A DNA stretch of 11,099 nt, from the NCBI GenBank assembly GCA_035310125.1, contig DATGEP010000154.1, positions 1 through 11,099 on the forward strand. The letters are read 5' to 3'. This DNA comes from DATGEP01 sp035310125 (GTDB lineage Bacteria > Chloroflexota > Ktedonobacteria > Ktedonobacterales > JADMIN01). Both the position numbers and the translations under genes were made by a program. The notes under the pieces were generated by a model, which had not been told where the DNA came from, made no database searches, and saw only the letters and a program-made list of their open reading frames with translations. Shown piece by piece: positions 1 through 6,900 of the stretch (its first letter is position 1; each line of letters starts with the position of its first letter).

Positions 1-20
1 TCATGAGCCAGAGCATGACG

Positions 21-51
21 ATGGGCGACCAAGGGAGGTGAAGTCGCCCGT
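21..51. other. Hairpin in the gene-free left end
   Basis: GGGCGAC at 23-29 pairs perfectly with GTCGCCC at 43-49 across a 13-base loop; one A-T and one G-T pair can extend the stem outward. No T-run follows, so it is not an ordinary terminator. The rest of 1-318 shows no convincing gene: the only open frame (2-118) is short, cut by the window edge and matches nothing I recognise. Confidence 0.4.
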
Positions 52-260
52 ATGCCTGCCAGAGAGAGCGTGCTCCTCCGCGCGATTCGGGCTGTGTGGC
101 TGTGTTCTCCCGCAATAGCGCCATCGGTCTCGTTCCCTCACTCGTCATGATCGTCAGTTTCGAGTGTACCAGACAGCGTCTTTGATGTAGGAGCAAACCT
201 TGGTTACGTACGCGCTCCTCCTCCAGTGCCTTCGTGTCGAGCCTCGCTCCCCATTCCAGC

Positions 261-290
261 TTGCCGCCGCCGCAGTGGCTGCGCTAAAAT
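261..290 (+). promoter_or_regulatory. Possible promoter of the tnpB remnant
   Basis: TTGCCG at 261-266 and TAAAAT at 285-290 lie 18 bases apart and resemble -35 and -10 boxes (4/6 and 5/6 matches to the sigma-70-type consensus). The predicted start of transcription, near 297, falls just before the purine-rich Shine-Dalgarno sequence at 300-309. Judged by eye only. Confidence 0.4.
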
Positions 291-318
291 ACCGTTCGCG
301 AGAAGGAGGCGTTGGCGC

Positions 319-687
319 ATGATCACGACGAGCGAACCCCTCAAGACCATCAAAGCTCACATGATACGGCTCCATCCCACGCCTGAACAGGAAGCCTACT
401 TACGGCGCGCCGCAGGAACGAGACGCTTTATTTTCAATTGGGGGCTGCAAGAGTGGAATCGGCAGTATGTCGCCTACAAGGCAGAACAGGAGACCGTCCC
501 TGCCGAACAACATACCCCCTCCACCAAACGCTGCCATCGCTGTCGCCACATGCGGGACATAGACGAGCGTGAACGCACGTGTGCCTGCTTCAATCCAGAC
601 TGTGGCTGGGTAGGGGATCGTTATCTGAATGCCGCCGCGCTCACTATTTTAGAAGAAGCTCTACGCTTGTCACGGCTGGTCGTGTAG
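319..687 (+). pseudogene. tnpB: TnpB/OrfB (IS200/IS605 family) remnant lacking the RuvC core
   Basis: A 122-residue product where TnpB is usually about 350-400. Residues 8-50 match the N-terminal helix-turn-helix region of OrfB-type transposon proteins (KTIKAHMIRLHPTPEQ, then RRFIFNWGLQEWNRQY). The sequence then passes, around residues 55-65, straight into the C-terminal zinc ribbon: CHRC, then CFNPDC, followed by GDRYLNAA. The central RuvC region with its first catalytic Asp and Glu is absent. The final motif, normally DRDxNAA, reads DRYLNAA, so the aspartate before xNAA is a tyrosine. The frame is uninterrupted, so the loss was an in-frame internal deletion. The ATG at 319 is chosen because GAGAAGGAGG ends 9 bases upstream; the frame opens earlier but lacks such a site. 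No TnpA lies nearby. It cannot be an RNA-guided nuclease; whether a small DNA- or RNA-binding protein is still made is unknown. Confidence 0.85.
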
Positions 688-830
688 AGGCATGAACAAG
701 CGTCGTTGCTGGTACTTACTCGGACGGCAACGCAAAAGCACGCCTATGGACCTGATGGAAGACTCGCCTGGCTCGCCAGGAATGCAATTGGGGAGGAAGT
801 AGGAACAACGAAAGCTCTAAGGCAAGCGTT
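688..830 (+). mobile_element. Possible right-end / omega-RNA remnant of the IS605-type element
   Basis: Intact TnpB genes are followed by, and overlap, the sequence encoding their guide RNA and the element's right end. The non-coding stretch after this remnant contains a tight hairpin (CCTGG 767-771, loop CTCG, CCAGG 776-780) followed by a purine-rich run including GAAGTAGGAACAACGAAAGC near 796-815, a style I associate with such 3' regions. No left end, target site or terminal boundary could be fixed, so the extent is a guess. Inference only. Confidence 0.35.
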
Positions 831-863
831 TCCGTTTGTGATGGGTGATTGGAGCAGCATGCG

Positions 864-1751
864 ATGCGTGTAGGTATTGGCTTACCATCAGGCGTCCCCG
901 GCGCGAGCGGACCGCTCGTGCTCGACTGGGCGCGCCGCGCCGACTCCGGTCCATTCACCAGCCTTGGCGTCGTGGATCGCATCGCCTACGGCAGCTTTGA
1001 TCCACTGGTCACGCTCGCTGCGGCGGCCAGCGTCACCCTGCGCATTCGCCTCGCCACCACCATCGTCATCGGCCCCCTTCGCGCCGATGCGTGGCTCGCC
1101 AAAGAGGCTGTCTCGCTGCACAACCTCTCCGGCGGGCGGCTCACCCTTGGCCTCGCCGTCGGCGCGCGCCACGAAGACTATCTTGCCGCCGGTGTCCCTT
1201 ACACGACACGCGGGCGCCGCCTCGCCGCGCAGCTTGCCACCCTCCGCGACGCCTGGGAAGACGCCCAGCTTGGCCCCACCCCTCTGGACGGTGCCGGACC
1301 AGAGCTACTCGTCGGTGGCCTCAACGACGTCGCTTTCGCACGTGCCGCCCGCTACGCCGATGGCTACGTCCACGGCGGCGGACCTCCGCGCGCCTTCGCA
1401 CGCGCCGCCGACAAGGCGCGCGCTGCCTGGACAGATGCCGCACGTCCCGGCCAGCCGAAGCTCTGGGCGCAGGGCTACTTCGCCCTCGGTGACGACGCCC
1501 GCGAAGCCGGCGAGGCATACATGCGCGACTACTACGCCTTCACTGGCCCCTTTGTAGAGCGTATCGTCGCCGGGCTGCTCACCACTCCGCAGCAGATCGC
1601 AGGTTTCCTGCGTGGCTATGCCCAAGCTGGCTGCGACGAAATGGTCCTCTTCCCTGCCATGGCGGACCTTACCCAGCTCGACCGCCTCGCCGATATAGTC
1701 ATTGCTCTGGGGTATGGCGCACCGTCAGCAACCGCGGAGGCCATCGTATGA
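864..1751 (+). CDS. Luciferase-like (LLM class) flavin- or F420-dependent oxidoreductase
   Basis: A 295-residue cytosolic TIM-barrel protein of the bacterial luciferase-like family, which oxidises or reduces organic substrates with FMN or coenzyme F420. Recognisable elements are the N-terminal strand MRVGIGLPSG, the helix DWARRADSGPFTSLGVVDR, the segment RIRLATTIVIGPLR, and SGGRLTLGLAVGAR, the family's typical glycine-rich turn near residues 92-105. Near the C-terminus, GCDEMVLFP resembles the strand that closes the barrel. The length is normal for single-domain members. The ATG at 864 is preferred over a TTG at 849 because GGAG at 851-854 sits 9 bases before it and the protein then begins exactly at the first strand. 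It overlaps the next gene by four bases (ATGA), which implies translational coupling and a shared pathway. The substrate and the cofactor choice cannot be read from the sequence. Confidence 0.88.
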   Translation: MRVGIGLPSGVPGASGPLVLDWARRADSGPFTSLGVVDRIAYGSFDPLVTLAAAASVTLRIRLATTIVIGPLRADAWLAKEAVSLHNLSGGRLTLGLAVGARHEDYLAAGVPYTTRGRRLAAQLATLRDAWEDAQLGPTPLDGAGPELLVGGLNDVAFARAARYADGYVHGGGPPRAFARAADKARAAWTDAARPGQPKLWAQGYFALGDDAREAGEAYMRDYYAFTGPFVERIVAGLLTTPQQIAGFLRGYAQAGCDEMVLFPAMADLTQLDRLADIVIALGYGAPSATAEAIV

Positions 1752-4156
1752 ATATCACCATCCTGGGTGGCGGTCCGGCAGGACTCTACTGTGCGCTACT
1801 GCTCAAGAAGGCCAACGCCACTCACGATATCACCCTCATCGAGCGTAACGCTCCCGACGCCACCTACGGCTGGGGCGTCGTCTTCTCCGACCGCACGCTC
1901 GCCTCCTTCCGCGAAGCCGACCACAAAACCTACACAGCCATCACCGACCACTTCGTCACGTGGGACGCCATAGACACCTACGTCGGCGGTGAGCTCGTTC
2001 GCTGCGGCGGCCATGTCTTCGCCGGCCTCGCCCGCAAGCAGCTTCTCGCCATTCTCCAGCGGCGCTGCCGCGAGCTTGGCGTCTCCCTCCGCTTCAACAC
2101 CGATATCGCTGACCCAACACAACCGGGTATATTTTCGGGGTCCGACCTCCTCATCGCCGCCGACGGCGTCAACAGCCTCGTTCGCGCCGCTTTCGCGGAC
2201 ATCTTCAAGCCGTCGCTCGTACCCGGCAACGCCAGATACATCTGGCTCGGTACTGATAAGGTGCTCGACGCCTTCACCTTCATCTTTCGCGAGAACGAAC
2301 ACGGCTTTTTCCAGGTCCACGCCTATCCCTTCGACGGCACAACCAGCACCTTCATCGTCGAATGCGCCGAAGATACGTGGCGCCGCGCCGGGCTGGACTC
2401 TGCCACCGAAGGCGAAAGCATCGCCTACTGTGAGCATCTCTTTGCCGAGGAGTTACGCGGCGCGCGGCTGCTGCCCAACAACTCGAAGTGGATCAGCTTC
2501 GTCACTGTCAAGAACGCCACCTGGCGCCACGGCAACATCGTGCTGCTAGGCGATTCCGCTCATACCGCCCACTTCTCCATCGGCTCCGGTACCAAGCTCG
2601 CTATGGAGGACGCCATCGCGCTCGCCAACGCCATCGAGCAGCATCCCGACCTCGCCACCGCCCTGCGCGAATATGAAGCCGAGCGCCGCCCCATCGTGGA
2701 GACGCTGCAGGAGGCGGCCCGCGAGAGCCAGCGCTACTTCGAGGGCGTCAGCCGTTACCGCCAGCTTGCCCCCATCCAGTTTACCTTCAATCTCCTCACG
2801 CGCAGCGGCCGCGTGACGTATGACGATCTCCGGCTGCGTGACGTGCGGTTCGGCGAGGCGGTGGATACGTGGTTCGAGAGCAACGCGATAGCGTTACAAC
2901 TCCCGCCTTCACCAGAAATTGGACACTTCACGGGTATTGTCAGTTTCAATCAGTTCTGTCCGCCACCGCTGTTCACGCCATTCAATCTGCGTGACTTCAC
3001 ACTGCGTAATCGTGCCGTCCTGAGACTTCTACCGGCATCTAATAATATTCTCGACAGTCGAGTAATCACTCCTTGGAGTACGAACCGCGCCAATCTCGAT
3101 GGTGCCGCGCTGGCCGGACCGGGACTAATCCTCACTGAGCCAGTCGCGATTTCAGCCGATGGTCGCATCACTCCCGAGGATGCTGGCATATACACTGATG
3201 AACACCTGCGTTTATGGACAGAGAAGGTTCAGCCTGTACATCTGTTTCTTTCTCGACCGGACCAGGAGCAATCTCAAAAACCGCGCGCTCGCCAGACCGA
3301 ATCCCAGCCTGCACAGGCAGCGGGCGCAGCAGGCAGCGCCTCCACACACTCTCCCGTTCACTCTTCCGCGATACTCGACCGCAAACCCATCGCTATGCTC
3401 GGCATCGTCCTCAATCATGCTGGCCGGCGCGGTGCCGTTCGACCCATCCACGAGGCGCGGGGGCTGGATCGCCCGCTGCGCGAGAACGCCTCCCACCTTC
3501 TCTTAGAGCGAGCTGCGTTTCGGTGGGAACCCTGGCCGCTTGTCTCTGCCTCCGCGCTCCCGTACACGCCGCGCAGCCAGACACCCGCCGCCCTCGACCG
3601 CGCTGGGATGGACCGCGTGCGCGGCGACTTTGTGCGTGCGGCGCAATCAGCGCATGCCGCGGGCTTCGATCTGCTGATGTTGCACATGGGTCACGGCTAC
3701 CTGCTCGCCAGCTTCCTCTCCCCGCTCACCAATATCCGTGACGACGACTTCGGCGGTACGCTGGAAAACCGTCTGAGGTTCCCGCTGGAAGTCTTCGACG
3801 CCGTGCGCGCCGTCTGGCCCGCCGAAAAGCCCCTGGCCGCCGCCCTCACCTGCGACGATTGGGCGCCAGGCGGCATCTCCATCGAGGAGGCCATTCAGAT
3901 CGCGCGCATGCTCAAATCCCACGGCTGCGATCTCATCCAAGTGCTTGCCGGACAGACCATCCCCGATCCCGTTACCTCCACGTATGGGCACGGCTTCCTC
4001 ACACCCCTTAGTGACCGTATCCGCAACGAAGCTGGTATTCCCACTCTCGTCGGCGGCTACCTTCCCACCACCAACGACGTCAACACCATCCTCGCCGCTG
4101 GACGCGCCGACCTGTGTATAGTGGACTTCACTCACCGTTCTCCCGTTCGGAGCTGA
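1748..4156 (+). CDS. Bifunctional FAD monooxygenase / Old Yellow Enzyme fusion, salicylyl-CoA 5-hydroxylase or 2-aminobenzoyl-CoA monooxygenase type
   Basis: An 802-residue two-domain flavoprotein. Residues 1-375 are a PHBH-type (group A) FAD monooxygenase: GGGPAG at 7-12 for the ADP part of FAD, the DG motif IAADG at 136-140, and GDSAH at 268-272 for the ribityl chain. Residues about 405-800 are an OYE barrel: LNHAGRRG at 555-562, the catalytic-type pair H646 and H649 with Y651 in HMGHGYLL, SPLTN 658-662, and ENR and DRIRNEAGIP further on. This order is that of 2-aminobenzoyl-CoA monooxygenase/reductase and actinobacterial salicylyl-CoA 5-hydroxylase, which hydroxylate an aromatic CoA thioester and can then reduce the ring. 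Three things are odd: the usual FMN-side segment SPMxxY after LRNR is replaced; residues 502-547 are a low-complexity insert; and the C-terminus stops soon after GRADLC, where relatives continue for a further short stretch. The ATG overlaps the upstream stop by four bases. The substrate is inferred from the family only. Confidence 0.82.
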   Translation: MNITILGGGPAGLYCALLLKKANATHDITLIERNAPDATYGWGVVFSDRTLASFREADHKTYTAITDHFVTWDAIDTYVGGELVRCGGHVFAGLARKQLLAILQRRCRELGVSLRFNTDIADPTQPGIFSGSDLLIAADGVNSLVRAAFADIFKPSLVPGNARYIWLGTDKVLDAFTFIFRENEHGFFQVHAYPFDGTTSTFIVECAEDTWRRAGLDSATEGESIAYCEHLFAEELRGARLLPNNSKWISFVTVKNATWRHGNIVLLGDSAHTAHFSIGSGTKLAMEDAIALANAIEQHPDLATALREYEAERRPIVETLQEAARESQRYFEGVSRYRQLAPIQFTFNLLTRSGRVTYDDLRLRDVRFGEAVDTWFESNAIALQLPPSPEIGHFTGIVSFNQFCPPPLFTPFNLRDFTLRNRAVLRLLPASNNILDSRVITPWSTNRANLDGAALAGPGLILTEPVAISADGRITPEDAGIYTDEHLRLWTEKVQPVHLFLSRPDQEQSQKPRARQTESQPAQAAGAAGSASTHSPVHSSAILDRKPIAMLGIVLNHAGRRGAVRPIHEARGLDRPLRENASHLLLERAAFRWEPWPLVSASALPYTPRSQTPAALDRAGMDRVRGDFVRAAQSAHAAGFDLLMLHMGHGYLLASFLSPLTNIRDDDFGGTLENRLRFPLEVFDAVRAVWPAEKPLAAALTCDDWAPGGISIEEAIQIARMLKSHGCDLIQVLAGQTIPDPVTSTYGHGFLTPLSDRIRNEAGIPTLVGGYLPTTNDVNTILAAGRADLCIVDFTHRSPVRS

Positions 4157-4160
4157 CCGT

Positions 4161-4180
4161 GTCTGTCCGCGTCTGCCCGC
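4161..4180 (+). repeat. Two tandem 10-base repeats before ksgA
   Basis: GTCTGTCCGC is followed immediately by GTCTGCCCGC, 9 of 10 bases identical. It lies in the short gap between the flavoprotein operon and ksgA. It could be chance in C-rich sequence or an operator-like site; nothing else supports a role. Confidence 0.3.
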
Positions 4181-4200
4181 TCGCCCAACACCGTCCCATG

Positions 4201-4209
4201 TGCTACGCT
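4201..4209 (+). promoter_or_regulatory. Extended -10-like element upstream of ksgA
   Basis: TGCTACGCT has the TGn-TAnnnT form of an extended -10 box and lies 43 bases before the GTG start of ksgA. No good -35 box is seen at the right distance. Similar TGn-led boxes precede the genes at 6985 and 8883, which makes it slightly more believable. Confidence 0.3.
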
Positions 4210-4251
4210 CTCCCTTTAGAAGGCCACGCCGACTGAGAAAGTGACGCACCT

Positions 4252-5382
4252 GTGAGTAGTAACACCCACGATTCTTCAGAATCACCTCATCCGCGCCAGC
4301 GGAATACGCCCTCGCATCCCTCCCAGCCTCCGGCGCGCAAATCTCGCCCGTCGCACCGCGAGACCCGCCCATCTGCCGCTGTTCTACGCCCGCCACAGCC
4401 GCGCAAGCCCCGCCGGCCAGCGGTAGACGTAGACGCCCTCCTCGCTCATGCTAACGCGCCCGGCGTTGATCTCCTCGCGGAAGCCGAGGCTGAAGTTCAG
4501 GCCGACCTGGACGCGCGCGGCTATTTGCCCACCGGTGACCTCACCGATATCGCTACCCTGCGCGCCCTCCTGCGCCGCCACGGCTTGCGTCCTAATAAAT
4601 CCTTTGGTCAACATCTCCTCGTAGACCGGGCCGCCCTGGATGCTATCATCGAAGCTGCCGACCTCCAACCGGATGATAGCATTCTCGAAGTTGGCGCCGG
4701 CACCGGAGTCCTTACCGTCGAGCTGGCTCGTCGCGCTCGCCGCGTCGTCGCCGTCGAGATTGATCGCAACATCCTGCCGGTTCTGCGGGAGACCACGGCC
4801 ACTTTCTCCAATATCGAAATCATCCCGCGCGATCTGCTGGACATCCAACCCGAAGACGTCTTCGGCGATGGCACATACAAGCTGGTCGCTAATCTGCCCT
4901 ACTACATCACGGCTCTCACTCTGCGCCACTTCCTCGAAGCCGCAAACCCACCGCGCGCTTTTGTCGTCATGGTCCAGCTGGAAGTCGCCAAGCGCCTCAC
5001 CGCTGCCCCTGGCGACCTCAGCCTCCTTGGCCTCAGCGTCCAATTCTACGGCCGGCCCACACTCATCGCGCGCGTTCCCGCCGCCGCCTTCTATCCGCCT
5101 CCTAAGGTTGACTCCGCTATCGTGCGTGTTGAGCTTTACCCCGTGCCGCCGCTATCCCCAGAGGCCCGCGACCGCCTGTTCGGGCTCGCGCACGCGGGAT
5201 TTGCCGAGAAACGCAAAATGCTCCATAACAGTTTGGCGCGCAATCTACGTATCCCTCAGGAGAGCGTGAGCCGCTGGCTCGACGACGCCGGCATCGAGCC
5301 GGCACGCCGGGCCGAAACCCTCAGTGTTGACGACTGGATCCGTCTTACCCGTGTCGTTCTTGCCAGCGATACCGCTCTATAA
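4252..5382 (+). CDS. ksgA: 16S rRNA (adenine1518/1519-N6)-dimethyltransferase KsgA, N-terminally extended
   Basis: KsgA transfers four methyl groups from S-adenosylmethionine to two adjacent adenines in helix 45 of 16S rRNA late in small-subunit assembly. All family marks are present: NKSFGQHLLVD from residue 115, motif I EVGAGTG at 146-152, the acidic EID at 169-171 that holds the SAM ribose, the catalytic NLPYY at 214-218, PPPKVDS at 282-288 and KRKMLHNSL at 320-328. The product is 376 residues against about 260-290 normally. The excess is N-terminal: residues 1-57 are Pro/Ser/Arg/His-rich and probably disordered, and 58-110 look helical and acidic. The GTG at 4252 follows an in-frame stop at 4234 and has no strong Shine-Dalgarno site; a later start is possible, but residues 58-110 look genuinely coded. 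It stands 95 bases after the flavoprotein operon and is probably transcribed separately. Confidence 0.95.
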   Translation: MSSNTHDSSESPHPRQRNTPSHPSQPPARKSRPSHRETRPSAAVLRPPQPRKPRRPAVDVDALLAHANAPGVDLLAEAEAEVQADLDARGYLPTGDLTDIATLRALLRRHGLRPNKSFGQHLLVDRAALDAIIEAADLQPDDSILEVGAGTGVLTVELARRARRVVAVEIDRNILPVLRETTATFSNIEIIPRDLLDIQPEDVFGDGTYKLVANLPYYITALTLRHFLEAANPPRAFVVMVQLEVAKRLTAAPGDLSLLGLSVQFYGRPTLIARVPAAAFYPPPKVDSAIVRVELYPVPPLSPEARDRLFGLAHAGFAEKRKMLHNSLARNLRIPQESVSRWLDDAGIEPARRAETLSVDDWIRLTRVVLASDTAL

Positions 5383-5391
5383 GAGAGAACG

Positions 5392-5422
5392 TTGTGCATA
5401 CTGAAGAGCCGCGTCGTATAAT
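5392..5422 (+). promoter_or_regulatory. Promoter-like sequence before the broken ftsB-like gene
   Basis: TATAAT at 5417-5422 is a perfect -10 box. The best -35 partners are weak: TTGTGC at 5392-5397 (19-base gap) or TGCATA at 5395-5400 (16). Transcription would begin around 5429-5431, almost on the GTG at 5431, so a leaderless or near-leaderless message is possible. Confidence 0.45.
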
Positions 5423-5430
5423 CCGGAGCG

Positions 5431-5734
5431 GTGGGCAGTCGCCGCGGACAGCGCCACTTCGCGAACGCTCCAGGTGACGTTGCTAGTACTCTGTGTCGCC
5501 CTGTTCGTCGCCACCGCCACCGAAGCCCGGGTGTGCCACGGCATCGAGCAGCAAGTGGACGCTGCTCAGGCGCGGTATACAGCTCTGCAACGGGATGTCG
5601 CCGCGACATGGCACAGCATCTCGGTCGCCAAAACGGCCCGTGCCATCGAGCGCGAGGGCCGCGCCTAGGGCTACATCCGCGCGGGTGACCATCTCATCAT
5701 CGTCGCTGGCGGTGGCTCAACCGCCAATCCATAA
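5431..5734 (+). pseudogene. FtsB/DivIC-like septum formation initiator, interrupted
   Basis: The frame starting at GTG 5474 reads as a small bitopic division protein: a membrane helix (TLLVLCVALFVATA), a coiled-coil-like stretch (QQVDAAQARYTALQRDV), then IEREGRA, an amber stop TAG at 5666-5668, and, still in frame, GYIRAGDHLIIVAGG to TAA at 5732-5734. The segment after the stop is the hallmark C-terminal end of FtsB/DivIC-like proteins (usually xLGYxxPGExxxxV), so the stop falls inside the conserved region; a single TAG-to-TTG change would restore Leu-Gly-Tyr. A second lesion is likely: GTG 5431 begins a basic leader (MGSRRGQRHFAN) in another frame, and removing one base near 5467 would join it to LQVTLLVLC, giving about 100 residues, the usual size. 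The family normally helps build the divisome around FtsL and FtsQ. Alternatives are a sequencing error or stop-codon readthrough. The TnpB remnant and the transpeptidase end in TAG, so general recoding is unlikely. Confidence 0.7.
5707..5726 (+). other. Hairpin at the 3' end of the ftsB-like gene
   Basis: TGGCGGT (5707-5713) and ACCGCCA (5720-5726) form a perfect 7-base-pair stem with a 6-base loop. No T-run follows, so intrinsic termination would be weak at best. It lies just before the short gap leading to the metallo-hydrolase gene. Confidence 0.3.
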
Positions 5735-5815
5735 CAGCGCGAGCGACCAGCAATTCCGAGCTCCCTGATCCGGCAGCGTGGAAAGAGAGCCGGCGGGCAG
5801 CGGTTAGGAGACAGT

Positions 5816-6880
5816 GTGCAACAGGTTCCTCCAGACGAAGGAGAGAGCGTCTTTCCTCCAAACGATTCCCCCCAGGAGATTGAGACCGGCCTCTGGCGTA
5901 TTCCCGTGCCGCTGCCCTTCGCGCTCCGCTCCGCCAACATCTATCTGCTCGACAACGGCGCCGCCGGGTGGGCTATCGTAGACTCTGGTTTCGGCCTCCC
6001 CGCAGATGAAGCCGCTCTGCGCGCTGGTCTGGCACACGCGGATGTCTCCCTCGACGCCATCACCACCATCTTTCTCACCCACGCCCATCCGGACCACATC
6101 GGCCTTTCCGGCACTATCCAGGCAGCTTCCGGAGCGCCCGTCTATATGCTCGCTCGCGAAGATCAACGCATGTACGACGTGTGGAGCGCTGACGCCGACC
6201 CAAGTTTCGAAGCGGTCACCGCCATGTATGCCGCCAATTGTTTGCCGCCTGATGAGGTTGCCAGCAGCGCCACCGCGACGGCCCGCGTTCGCCGCATTCT
6301 GCGCTTGCCGCGCCGCAATACGGTGCACCTTCTCGAAGATGGCGAAACGCTGCGCCTCGGCGGATTCACGTACACGGCTATCTGGACCCCCGGCCACTCC
6401 GATTATCACATGTGCTTGCTCCGCGACGATAATGTCTTCATCGCTGGCGATCATATCCTGCCCAGCATCACGCCCAACATTGGGCTGTACCCGCATTCCC
6501 GGCCAGATCCTTTGCGTGACTACTTTAACGCCATTCAGCGTGTCCGAGATCTGCCTACCCGGACCGTCCTGCCCGGGCACGGTCGCCCTTTCAGCGCCCT
6601 CGCCGAGCGCGTAGACGCCTTACGCATCCACCACGAGGAGCGCGGTGCCGCCGTGCTGGATGTCGTTCGCCAGCATCCCACCGGCATCTCCGCCTATGCT
6701 CTCGCCAGCATCATCTTTGGCGGCCGGCTCCGCACCTCCGACGACCGCCGCTTCGCCCTCGTCGAGATGCTTGCCCATCTCGAATATCTCTGCGGAGAAG
6801 GCTACGTAGCCCGCGAAGACCTCGACGGCCAGATCGTGTATACCACATCCGTCCAGACACCCGCATCGCGCCGGCTCTGA
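5816..6880 (+). CDS. MBL-fold metallo-hydrolase with C-terminal winged-helix-like domain
   Basis: A 354-residue cytosolic hydrolase of the metallo-beta-lactamase superfamily, whose members cleave thioesters, phosphodiesters or other esters with a two-metal centre. The full ligand set is visible: THAHPDH at 88-94 (H89, H91, D93, H94), H194 in PGHSD, D212 in AGDH and H255 in LPGHG. The order and spacing resemble the LACTB2/glyoxalase II-like branch rather than true beta-lactamases. Residues about 275-345 form a small basic domain (ALVEMLAHLEYLCGEGYVARE) typical of the winged-helix tail found on that branch. There is no signal peptide. The GTG at 5816 is chosen because AGGAG ends 5 bases before it. 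It follows the broken ftsB-like gene by 81 bases without a clear promoter of its own, so it may depend on upstream transcription. The substrate is unknown. Confidence 0.9.
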   Translation: MQQVPPDEGESVFPPNDSPQEIETGLWRIPVPLPFALRSANIYLLDNGAAGWAIVDSGFGLPADEAALRAGLAHADVSLDAITTIFLTHAHPDHIGLSGTIQAASGAPVYMLAREDQRMYDVWSADADPSFEAVTAMYAANCLPPDEVASSATATARVRRILRLPRRNTVHLLEDGETLRLGGFTYTAIWTPGHSDYHMCLLRDDNVFIAGDHILPSITPNIGLYPHSRPDPLRDYFNAIQRVRDLPTRTVLPGHGRPFSALAERVDALRIHHEERGAAVLDVVRQHPTGISAYALASIIFGGRLRTSDDRRFALVEMLAHLEYLCGEGYVAREDLDGQIVYTTSVQTPASRRL

Positions 6881-6900
6881 CAGACATCTCCCACGAAATG

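Noticed and set aside
2..118. Open frame entering from the left edge, considered as the tail of an upstream gene
   Set aside because: It is under 40 codons, with no recognisable motif and a composition unlike the real genes here.
154..375. Minus-strand 73-codon frame opposite the tnpB start
   Set aside because: It covers the promoter and Shine-Dalgarno site of the tnpB remnant and has no similarity I recognise.
1796..2437. Long minus-strand open frame (213 codons) inside the flavoprotein gene
   Set aside because: It mirrors the codon positions of a strongly supported gene in GC-rich DNA, and its translation (runs of Gly, Glu, Val, Ala) resembles no family.
3214..3506. Possible compensated frameshift explaining the odd insert in the OYE domain
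   Set aside because: Neither alternative frame restores the expected barrel strand, so the insert seems to be genuinely coded in frame.
3647..4396. Minus-strand open frame of 249 codons spanning the flavoprotein end and the ksgA start
   Set aside because: It overlaps two better genes and reads as a compositional shadow.
5804..6580. Minus-strand open frame of 258 codons opposite the MBL hydrolase
   Set aside because: The plus strand has all seven metal ligands in order; the antisense product shows no motif and no start signal.
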